DNA from: Chloromonas sp. AAM2
Taxonomy: Eukaryota; Chlorophyta; Chlorophyceae; Chlamydomonadales; Chlamydomonadaceae
DNA length: 36,990 nucleotides
Assembly (NCBI GenBank): GCA_004335635.1
Contig: QAXH01005999.1
Coordinates: 954 to 37,943 of the forward strand
Direction of reading: 5' to 3'
This document shows, one piece after another, positions 24,801-34,472 of the stretch. A model generated the notes under the pieces. The model had not been told where the DNA came from, searched no databases, and saw only the letters and a program-made list of their open reading frames with translations. Within the stretch, counting starts at the first letter, position 1. The number at the start of each line of letters is the position of its first letter. Both the position numbers and the translations under genes were made by a program.

Positions 24801-27800
24801 AGTGCCCAGGCCTTATTTACCCTGCCAGAGAGGCCAAAGGGCACTGCAGTGTGTTCAGCCCTGTCTGCGTCTGTCGCCCAGGCTTCAGCAGCCCAGTGAT
24901 GCACTCGGAGAGGCAGGGTAGCTTGTGTCACGTGTCCAGTGACCTCAAGCCCCTGTCCCCTGTGCCTGCAAGCACTGCATTGTTGCTTGATCCTGTCTGG
25001 CTTGGTTGCCCAGGTGCGTGACTTTGTGCTCCAGAAGATCTACCTCCTCCGGCGGCCCAAGACCAACGTGCAGGTCATACAGCAGTCGGCGCTGCTAAAG
25101 AACAAGTACTTCGTCAGGTTCCTGAAGCAGCACGGGCAGGACATTTACAGAGAGGTGAGGCAGTGGCAGCTAACTGTCCAATTGGCACTAGCCTGTGTAG
25201 TGAATGAGTTACTGCACTTTTACATGCAGAAAAAACTTGCTTTTGGATTCACAGGCTTAACTGTATGGTGCCTGACATGCACCTTAAACTGATAATAATA
25301 CCATTCTACCAGTGTGCAACATGATAGGCGCTGCTCTTGGGTGTTAAGCACCTTATAACCAGCTGCGTCCGCAGTTTGAGACCTTCTTGTGCCTGATGGC
25401 TGCAAGCTGCTGCTGTCGGTGTGGCCACAGATTCGCACAGAGTACGTTTCCATCGTGTCGCGCATCTACTCTTCGCACTTCCGCACGTACCTTGCCTCGT
25501 TAGAGAAGCTGCAGCTGCCCATGGCCGGCCAGGGCGATGTGCTGGGCGCGCCCCCCGACGGTGGGGCGGCGGGGGCGGCGGGCGGAGTAAACATGCTCTC
25601 GCTTTTTAAGAAGGACGCAGCCACCAGCAAGATGACCACTGTGAGTGACGTATGGGTGGATTTATGGGAAACAGATGGCTTGTGTTTCATGTGATGCATC
25701 TGAGCGTGGGAGGTTGGGTGCCACAAAGGAACGCATGCCGTGGGGGAATGCAAGGACGTCTTCTTTATGGGGAGGGAGAGGTGCATTTGACAGTGAAAGC
25801 ATGACCTGACATCTGCTGAGGAGCTGGAGCCTAGGCCTTGTTGGGGTGCTTTTGAGCCATCCTAAGGGTGATGTAAGGGTAGTGGAGGTTTCCAGCGGCG
25901 AGTTAGCGTTGCAAACCGAGGATGTTTGATTACCTCTCCGTTTATCACAAGTTCGATGTGATCTTGACAGCTTGGCCTGCAGAGTGGCAGACTTTGATCA
26001 GGTTGGGTGGGTGAGTGTATACTTGGTCATGAGCCCATTGCCTTTGTCTGTTGGTGGTGGGTTTTGTGTGCTTCAGGAACAGGCCTTTGAGCTGGGCGAG
26101 CGGGGCATGGTCCTGTTTGGCCTGGACCAGCCGCCCATCATCCCACACAACGCCGAGGCGGAGAACCGGAGGTTCCCATATGAGGCAATATTCCGGTGAG
26201 GGGACGCAGGCGGACACATGCTGTAGGCTCTTCGCTTTGTAGGTCTGTTCAGTCAACCTTGCCCTACTTTAACTGTGTGATTGGCAGGCTCCTGTTTGTG
26301 TAAGTCTTTATCTCAGGCTCAGAAACGGCAGGCTCCCCTTTGTTGATAGTCACGCGCACCGTTCTTCACCCCTTTTGGTAGTTTGTTCGAAACTTCTTGT
26401 CTATGTAAAGCGTTGTACATAGCTCGCCCTCTGTCCTCCTTGTATGGTCACCCCGCACAAACAATGCGCATGGGGCACGACCCCCGGCACCCATCCTACC
26501 TATCCTATTCATCTTACTTCACACTTCTGGGACATGCAATGCATTGCTGAACTGTTTTGTTTGCGTGTAGTAACGTGCACAAGCTCCTGGTTGACACCAG
26601 CACGTCTGAGTACTTTTTCTGCATGGACTTCTTTGAGGACGAGTCGGTGTTCCGGGACCTGTTCCAGGCCATGGCGCAGGTGGTTGAGGCGGATCTCGCA
26701 CAGGTGGCGCAGGTGAGGGCATGGGTTGGGGGCTGAGGGTGTGAAGCCGCATTTTGCTCACGATTGATGGTGGGAACACATGTGAGTGAGTGGATGGCAC
26801 GGATGAGAGCGGAGCAGGCAATGCAGGTGTGTCACGGGAGGGCTCATGACATCATCTCAACAAATGAGAGAATTTTGGAACGGACAAGGACAGGCCAGCG
26901 GTTGGTCAGTGGCAGGGGTCTGCACACGTCGCTCATGAGTGGGAATGGTTGTGGGAGCAGTCTTGTGATGCTGGTCAGGCGCTCGAAGCAGGAGCCGACA
27001 ACTCGAGTGGGTCAGGTTCCTGGATGAGCAGTGCTTGTGTGTACTGTGGGGCATGTGCCAGGACCTTGACTGCGCCTCGTCATTGTTGCACGGCTTCTTG
27101 CTACTGCGGTTTCGCACCAACATGAGCATCAACAGCACATTCTCTCGCTTGCTGCAGCTTGCGATGGTGCTGACCCAACGAATTGAGCTGTGCCTGCGTG
27201 TCTGCCCGTGCCTGTGCAGGAGTGCTGGGACATGCTCGGTCTGCTGCTGATGATCCGGGTGAGCGGGGAGCTGCGGAAGGGCCTGGGCGCTAATACAGTG
27301 CCCAGCCTAGAGGAGTACCTGGATAGAGTGCATCTGCTGCTGTGGCCAAGGTTCAAGGTAAGCAGAGAACAGTTATGTTCAAAATGAGGCACAGGCATTT
27401 CAAAGTTGATATGAGGCAGAGGGCAGCAGCAGAGAGCGAGCGATGAATGCTTAAGGCTCAACTTCAGCTCTACCAAGGGATGGCCAGTGCAGCGCACCAC
27501 ATCGCTCAGCGCCTGATCAGATTGTCCGCTGACTAGGTTGGTGTGGCTCAGCCCTCATGTGCCGCGGGATGCACGTGCAGCATGAGTTGCCTGGACGGCA
27601 CCATGGCAAAGATCAGACAACAGTGCCAGGTTTTCATATGCTCGTAGCAGCAGTGTTTTGACGTGCTTTATGCATAAGCCATTGTGTCATTGCCCTTGAC
27701 AGTCCCAGGTTGGCAGTGCGTTCTGCGCCCCTGTGTGTGTGCCATTGCAGCTTTGTTTTGACAGCCAGCTGAACAGCATCCGACAGGGCACCGAGCGGTC

Positions 27801-30247
27801 ACTCTTCAGTGAGTCGCCCACCCCCCATCACGTGGTCAGGCGGTACGCAGCGCTGGCAGCTTCTATGCTGCTGCTCATGGCTGATAATGACGCTGCGGAC
27901 ACACCAGGTAAGCCGAGCTAGTTATCGTTTTGGCAATCCCCAATTCAACACCAATTATTAGGTTACAGAACGATGCACATGTGTTAGCAAAAGCTGGTTC
28001 TTGGCCTACCATCTCTGTTGCATCATGTTGCCCTGAATGACACAGCGGGCCCTGAACACACCAGGACTAGGAACCTGCTATGTTACAAGGTCGAAGAGAC
28101 ACAAGTTACAAGGGCACCAGGGGGCTGTTTATTGCTTTGGCAATGTAAGGCCAACGATCGGGTTGAAGAGCGATAGGTGCACTCATGATACTTCCAAATT
28201 GAGCTTAGCAAGATCTGATTCTTGGCCCGCCACCGCCCTTGCCACCAAATCATGGATGATGGTGCCCTGCTGTGCACCGCATGGTAACGACTCTGTCAAG
28301 ACGCTTGGCACGTGGTTCCTCCATTCACACCTCGAATCCGCAATCCATGTGTCAGACCACGTGCCCCATGTCCCCCAGCGTCACTCTGTCAAACTGCTTG
28401 CAACGGTTCCTCGTTCTGCACTCCGCTCACCACACGTTGATCATGACAGATGCCGCATGTTTTGCATGCAGTGAGTTGTGCAGGTATGTCCAAGGCACAA
28501 AAGTCCAGGACACACCTACACGTCATCCACTAACGTTACTTGCACCCCACATGTTTTTCACCCGATGAATCCTGCAGGGATGTTCAAGGCGCAGAACTTC
28601 TACGACATGATGGACCGCATGTGGGCGGCCATCTTCGACCTCTTGCTGCGCATGAGCAACATGTTCAGGGACAAGCGCATGGGCATCATCTTCCTCATCA
28701 CCAACCACAGCCACATACACGCCACGCTGCGGGCGGCCGACATTCGGGGGCTGTTTGGGACGGGGGGCGCGGGCGGGGCCGCGGGCGGGAGCGGGGCCAA
28801 TAGCAGCGAGGGGGGCGCGTCAGGCATTGGCAAGATGGGAGCAGCAGCCATGAAAGAGTGTGAGGTGGGTGTATGGGGCTATGAGCTTTCAATGCGTGTT
28901 CTTGACTAAGCTCATTTAGGCGACGTGCTGTCGGCGGCCCGAAATACCTGACCTCAGCTGTGCTTAACCGCAACTCTGCATTGCTGGCTTCATATTGTCT
29001 GCTTCGTGTCCCCAGGCTGTGTGCACTGAAGTTTTAGGCAGCTGGTGTGGCATGGGCTATCTCTTCTCAGTCTCTGCAGCTGACAGGTTATTGGAAGACT
29101 GTCTTGCCTATGCTGCACCATGCCACCGATACGACTGTCTCATGTGTGTGATGGTGTGTGCAGGCTCAACCAACTGCTTTATTTGTGTTTGAATGCACAG
29201 GCTCAGTTGAACAGCTGCACCAGCCTGTACGTGGAGGAGCAGCTGTCCGGCCACTTCCCCATGCTGCTGGAGTTCGTGAAGAAGGCGGAGCAGCAGCAGC
29301 GGCGCCTGGCCGTGGCGGAGGGACAGCACATACCCAACTTTGCGCCCGCACAGGTGAAATGCCTCTGCTGCTGAACAAATTGATAACAAACTAGGTGCAG
29401 GCTTTGGTTGGTGGTGCTCAGGTTCATACCAGACCCTGCTCAGAGGCGCCGAGGTGTGCAGCATACTTATTGTAATGCCGACAAACTCTGTGACAGGACG
29501 AATGTTGTGGGGCGTGCGTCAGTGGTGCAGCAGCATTTGAGCGGCGTACAGCTTCCAACAAATTCTTGTCAGCATTGTTCAGACCAGACTGGATGGCGAC
29601 CTGGGGATGCAGGACGCTGCATTGCGCACACCAGAGTGCGTTGCAATCATGGCGTTGCAAAACTCACTGTGCTGTGCTTGTTGCATCGTCTCCTGCTGCA
29701 GGCGTCTCCCATATTGAGGGACTTTGCAGCGCGGTGGCAGCACGCCATTGAGGGCATGAACCAGGAGGTCACGAGGCAATTTGCCGATGCAGCATGTGGT
29801 CGGCATGTGCTGCAGGTAGGCAATGAGCTGACGTACTTGTTACCAGAGTGTGAGGCTGAGCTGCGAGACGTGTAGCACATTCCGTGTTGGAATCAGTGGT
29901 ATGGTGTCTGTGACATGATTGCAGCCTTCTGATTCATAGCGTTGTGCTCTCTGGGCATGCACGAAGTGACTGGCTTGGATGTTTGATCAGCTCACACCCA
30001 ACTGTTAACCTGCACTGTTGAAACCCTGCTCAGGGAAGTTTACTGCCTATCTTTGAACAGGTTTGCATCCCCTCGCTTTGTGCCATCGACTCGCGTGCAG
30101 GCCTCTATGACGGCCCTGCTCCAGTACTATACGCGAGTGCTTGAGCTGCTCAAGCGGCAGGGGCCCGAGGGTCTTGCGGTGGTCAAGGAGGCGGTCAACG
30201 TGCCGGCGATCATGTACGAAATCAAGCGCATCACAAAGGCGCCTTGA
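21860..30247 (+). CDS. VPS52: VPS52, subunit of GARP/EARP tethering complexes, 16 exons
   Basis: VPS52 (POK in Arabidopsis) is a core coiled-coil subunit of GARP/EARP, which tether endosome-derived vesicles at the trans-Golgi and recycling endosomes. Exons: 21860-22033, 22353-22487, 22863-22907, 23257-23328, 23678-23827, 24407-24550, 25014-25154, 25431-25640, 26077-26195, 26571-26712, 27220-27357, 27751-27907, 28578-28864, 29201-29353, 29702-29815 and 30101-30247. All are GT-AG and in phase, giving 775 aa (human 723). The N-terminal coiled coil (about residues 59-240) is followed by family blocks: RTEYVSIVSRIYSSHFRTYL, RRFPYEAIFR, EYLDRVHLLLWPRFK, HHVVRRYAALAAS, then FLITNHSHIHATL, and the C-terminal MYEIKRITKAP. 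Gly/Ala-rich inserts, typical of GC-rich algal genes, occur in exons 8 and 13. The exon 10-11 junction drops only a few residues relative to animals, so a missing exon is unlikely though possible. Confidence 0.93.
23837..24006 (+). repeat. 34-bp minisatellite, 5 tandem copies, in VPS52 intron 5
   Basis: Five consecutive 34-bp units start GAGGGAATGGGAAGGCAGGG and end GTGGGCA. Only isolated substitutions are seen: one unit has TAGAGG for TGGAGG and one has GTGCGG for GTGTGG. The array begins nine nt after the exon 5 donor. It is purine- and G-rich on the plus strand. Because 34 is not a multiple of 3, it opens long spurious frames on both strands. Confidence 0.95.
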
Positions 30248-30609
30248 GTGGGAAATAGAGACGCAAGCAATCGTCAACTCCCAACTCTGCAAGCACAATG
30301 CTGCATGTTCAGGTCTTGAATTCTTGTGCGGTTGTGGAAACTGTTGAATGTTCTGCCAGGTTGGTGCCTGCTGGCCTGGCAAGAACCATCACGTGGACAA
30401 GCTGACACATGTGGCGCCAGCCAGTTCAGTACCCCTTGTCACTTGTGACCACTCATGGCTGCTAGATCAGCACCACTGCATGAATACAGTCAGTGTCCCA
30501 GTAGTGGGCCAGATAATGAATGGTAGCTTAGGCGCCAACAGTTTCTCACAGAACCTGGCTGCACAAGTTTAACTGATGTAGCAACACTGCTGTGAGGATG
30601 GCGTGTCTA
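30248..30609. other. Region between converging VPS52 and coiled-coil gene; no gene seen
   Basis: About 360 nt without supported coding sequence and without a TGTAA on either strand. It should contain most of the VPS52 3' UTR. Confidence 0.5.
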
Positions 30610-30909
30610 TCAAGCGATGTTACACTGTCTTCTATGAAGCGGTTCAAGTACGTTGTCCAGCTGTGTAAAGGCTGCTGCAGCTTCATCATGGCGAGTGTCT
30701 GCAAGCCGGTTGCGGCGCTGCCTCAAGTCCGCCACTGCTTCATCCACAGTCTGGCTCAACAGCTGCTGCTGCTCGTTGATGGACAGTACGTTTGCTGTTG
30801 CAGCCGCAGTCGCTGCGTTGACTAGCCTCTGCCAAGTGTCATGCCTCGTGTGCAAGATCTCGCTTAGCTTTGACATGTCTACCACCCCGTTTTGCTGCTT
30901 GTCTGGCTT
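30610..30909 (-). CDS. Probable coding exon of the neighbouring coiled-coil gene (alternative 3' exon)
   Basis: The frame from 30909 down to the TGA at 30610-30612 codes 99 aa and begins at a good acceptor (polypyrimidine run, then GTGCAG before AAG CCA GAC). It reads as helical coiled coil rich in Gln, Leu, Ala and Arg, with the blocks NEQQQLLSQTVDEAVADLRQ and AAAAFTQLDNVLEPLHRR. This texture matches exons 5 and 6 of the gene upstream on the same strand. It needs an incoming phase of 0, while exon 6 at 31876 ends in phase 2, so at least one further exon is required. It could instead be a separate small gene, since in-frame ATGs occur at 30981 and inside the exon. A minus-strand TGTAA lies at 30620-30624, just before the stop. 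Confidence 0.45.
   Translation of the reverse strand, partial: KPDKQQNGVVDMSKLSEILHTRHDTWQRLVNAATAAATANVLSINEQQQLLSQTVDEAVADLRQRRNRLADTRHDEAAAAFTQLDNVLEPLHRRQCNIA
30664..30668 (+). terminator. First TGTAA downstream of VPS52
   Basis: The nearest plus-strand TGTAA after the VPS52 stop is 417 nt downstream and falls inside the antisense coding exon 30610-30909. If used, the two convergent transcripts overlap. Confidence 0.35.
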
Positions 30910-30986
30910 CTGCACGTGGAACGCCAAAAAAAAGTGGCGGTTGGGACAGGCGGTTCCACACGGTGTTCTAGTATCAGACACAGGAA

Positions 30987-31006
30987 TTGTCCCAGAACTG
31001 GCAAAC
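30987..31006 (+). repeat. Copy 2 of a dispersed 20-mer repeat
   Basis: An exact 20-nt match to 11147-11166, followed by a T run. It lies in the presumed intron or 3' flank of the minus-strand coiled-coil gene. Confidence 0.6.
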
Positions 31007-31023
31007 TTTTTTGTTTAATGTGC

Positions 31024-31216
31024 TTAGTTTGAGCGAAAGGCAGGAAGCGTATCAAAAGGCAACTGCCACATGGGGTTCAACGGTCGTGTTCCTGCCAGCC
31101 CTGTCAACTCTTTCAGCTCAGGTGCAAAGTACAAGCCCAGACAACTTGCTGTATGCAGTTCCCTGATGACAAGAATGCTGTGCAGTTTGATCTTCTCAAC
31201 CCTTTTTAGCACTCGC
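31024..31216 (-). CDS. Candidate terminal exon of the coiled-coil gene (model A)
   Basis: An acceptor (CTACACAG) at 31217-31224 is followed by 193 nt open to a TAA at 31024-31026. Exon 6 ends in phase 2, and joining it here closes the frame exactly: AAG, then RRVLKRVEKIKLHSILVIRE, ending DTLPAFRSN. Phase agreement supports this exon. The peptide is less clearly coiled coil than its neighbours and I do not recognise it. An internal donor (for example AAGG|GTTGAG) would make a 16-nt exon that joins in phase 0 to 30909, so both 3' exons could belong to the gene. Confidence 0.35.
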
Positions 31217-31349
31217 CTGTGTAGTGCGGCCTGTGTGTGCGACCAAGCGAAGACCCAAGACGAGGCAAATTTTATAAAGGTTACCTATGGTGGCTGTCCG
31301 AGTTCTTTGGATGGAGCCACTGTAGTACGTCTCTCTCCAGAGAGGTGTA

Positions 31350-31407
31350 TACAACCAGTTAAGGCTAGAAGGGTAAACCTTCGCAGACCTTCCCCAAACT
31401 GGTTGTA
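31350..31407 (+). repeat. Inverted repeat with 11-bp perfect arms
   Basis: TACAACCAGTT at 31350-31360 and its reverse complement AACTGGTTGTA at 31397-31407 flank a 36-nt loop. They could form a hairpin or be remnants of short terminal inverted repeats. No function is assigned. Confidence 0.6.
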
Positions 31408-31470
31408 AAGGTTACAACCGAAGACTGAAATTACTGCATGCGAGACGTTTTGTGGCCAGAAAATGCTAGC

Positions 31471-31501
31471 GGCCCGCTACTGGGGTGGCCCACTACTGGG
31501 G
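31471..31501 (+). repeat. Short tandem pair, 16-bp period
   Basis: GGCCCGCTACTGGGG at 31471-31485 and GGCCCACTACTGGGG at 31487-31501 differ by one base. Confidence 0.7.
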
Positions 31502-31875
31502 CACTGACTATACATATCTTACCTCCCTTGGTAACACTGCATTAGGAGCATTATCTGTATTAGGAGCATAGAGAGTGTTAGCAAAAGTAACTTCGAGAAT
31601 GGGCAGATGACAAGATGTTTGACAGTGTCTGTCTGCCGCGTACAAACTGTGTAGGCTCTTGACTTGCCGTGGTTGATGCATTGCCGTATAGATTCTGTTC
31701 AAGGATGACTTAAGTAGCATTTATAACCAGGGTGGCTTGGTCTTACAGCGAATGCGTTACAAGTCATCGCAATTCAGCAGGGCAGGGACATATGTGAGGG
31801 TGCACCAGGATTGGGGCAAATCTACACATGGCCATGTTTGTGGAGTGGTGCCTATACTTCTAACTTGCTTGCAAC

Positions 31876-34441
31876 CTGCCCGCAGCCATGCCCTCTTGAT
31901 ATTGCAGCCATTTGGTTGTCATGGTGGCGTGTATCTTGTGGCTGCGCAGCTCTGACACGGACTGCTCCGCTTGCTCAAGTGCCTGTGAACACACCGCAGA
32001 GTTAGAAGTCAGCGACAGAGAGCATGACTGCAGAACAAAGCGACAGCAGGGTTGGCATGGGCCATACGCCTGACATGTGCCAGCAAACAGGGTAGCATGT
32101 CACTGCTCAAGTATGCCACTGATTCAAGCCCAATACACACACATCCTGGCAAGCAGCATGTGCGAGGGGGGTGAATTCTTGTGGACCCAAACACCAGGTC
32201 TTGGAAAGCAGCATGGGGGTTGGCGCACATTGTGCCTTGCAGAGTGTACCTGCTGGTGCTGCTTCTCTGCCTTGGCCTGCCTCTGCCTGAGCTGCTGAAT
32301 GTACTGCAGGTCCGCGCGCATAGTGGACAGGCGCCGGCGCTCAGCCGCCGCCTGACGCACCGCCTGAGCGGCCAGGAACTCCACTGGGGCGGGACTGTGC
32401 AGCGTGTCATGCTTGCGGCGGTGTGCCTCCTGCGGGACAGGAAGGGGAGAGCAGCATAGTGTGGCTGTGAATTTGCAGGGCTGTCACAAGTGACAGGGGC
32501 CGCTCCACGCAGATCTGAATGTGGTCATCTACAGATTTGCATACTAGCAAGCTCTGTGGCCGAGAAGCCAAATCCTTGTCTAACACGTCAGAAGGCTTGA
32601 GATCCTAACATTAGGGTCATTTACCACAGCTTTCCACACTGGCAAGCACGGTAGCAACACAGCCAATTGCACGCCCAACGTAGGTATATCTTGAGCCAGC
32701 AGCAGCCTTTGCCCCGTACCAGTGCCTGTCGCCTTGTCTCCTCCTCGCGCTCGGCTTGTCGGCTGTGCATGCGCTGGTACAGATACCCGCCCGCCGCCGG
32801 CACCACAACCGACCCCCCCTGGGGGGACCGGCCGCTGCTGGCAGACTCTGGCCGTCGCCTCCCCCCCTCTCTAGCGATGTCAGCAGGGCTGCTGGCTTGG
32901 GGCGCAAGGGCCGAGCTACCATGTGCGTAGTGCGGGCGCAGGCTGCATTCTTCCCGAGCATGAGATGCAGCTGACACTGGCCGGTTGGAAGGCAGGCGCT
33001 GTGCATCAGTATGGTTGTCGGGGGAGCAGTAGTGTGCTTGGTGGTGGCGGGCTGAGGAGGGGCGGGAGTGGTTGGGGGTGCGGGTGCCTTGGGTGATGTG
33101 TGGGCTGTGCCACGATGGACTGCCATGGTCTCCATGCTGTGGACGTTGCATGGAGAGAGCGCGCCTGGCGCCGTCGGGGACTGGCCCGCCTGCATCCCAT
33201 CGGCTCAACATGGACTGTCATCAAGCTCGAGTTTTGGTCCCCTACCATGCCCATTGCACATGCCCACCTCCTTAGCCAGCCACTTTCTACTGATAGCCAC
33301 TGCTCCGCCACATTTGCATAAACTTGTCCATGCAAAACTACCACACACGCAAAAGCGATCTTTGAAGAGGTGAGCCTACCACCCTGTGCTGTTGTCTCTC
33401 TAGGCCTCCCTCATACCTGGATACAATGGTTGTAGGTAGGGCGACAGGTGGCTGTACTTGGAGCTGCTGCAGCTGCCCGCTACGCTTGGGGTGGCTGACG
33501 AGCGGGGCGTGGCGGAGGCGGTGCCCGAGCGGGACAGAATGCCCTCAATCTCCGACCGGCTGTCCAGGACCACGTTGATGGTTTCCTGTACAGAGTCCAG
33601 TGCTGGAGCTCGGTGCATATCGAGCTTGACTTGGTGCTGGTCAAGCAGTCCTACTAGACCAATCCCCAGACTCCGTACCCAACAATTCACACCATTTTAC
33701 CGTATAAGGCCCTGGTGATAGACCCTCACTGCCACTTGACATCAGCCCATGCCAACCAACAACCAGACATAAGGACCCATACCATTCCAGCTTCCCGTGC
33801 TTGAGCTTACAACTCATGCCCAAAGCCACGTCGACTTGAAGCGGTGATGCCTGCTGATTTGCGCATGACATGCCCAGTCTCATCCAGCCAAGTGCTGCCC
33901 ACACCCCACAGCCCCTTTTCCTGTTTAGCATGCCCTTGAGAGAATCCTGACCTGTAGTGCGTCCAGCAGTGGCGGCGGCACCCGCGCCAGCACCCCCTCG
34001 CCCTCCTCGCCCAGCGGGGCACCGGGATCAAGGGCAAGCGACTCCCGGATCAGCACCTCGATCTCACCCAGCACCAGGAGCGACTCGTCAAGCACCTGGA
34101 TGCAAGGCAGAGCTAGGATAGTGTCAGGCCAGGTCAGGACACTAGTGGTGTACCCTGGCTGCCTGGTGTAGTACCCAGGCATCGTACCTACCTGTCCACC
34201 AGGCGCAGAAATGCACAGTGATGCAACACATGCATGTCCAGCATTGCCCATGTGCTGCCACGTAATGCTAGATAAGTTCAACCTCCTTGCATGATGCTTC
34301 CTTGCATTGCCTGTCTGCTGCCAGGCAATGCTGGGATGGGTCCAACACGCTGGCAGCCAACTAGGCGAGTCCACAAATGCCGCAGGAAGCTTGCATCATA
34401 CGTGGTCGCACTGCCGGTTGGCCGCATGTATACCAACACTG

Positions 34442-34472
<31 letters not shown>

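Larger units (their letters stand above)
31217..31875. other. Low-complexity, repeat-like stretch; intron or 3' flank
   Basis: No supported coding sequence. It holds a hairpin (31350-31407), a short tandem pair (31471-31501), and two ATTAGGAGCAT copies about 20 nt apart near 31540-31570. By eye it looks less GC-rich than the adjacent exons. It is most simply a large intron containing decayed repeat material. Confidence 0.4.

Noticed and set aside
26713..27219. Possible missing VPS52 exon between exons 10 and 11
   Set aside because: Exons 10 and 11 join in phase, and the spacing to the next conserved block is only a few residues shorter than in animals; no convincing extra exon was found.
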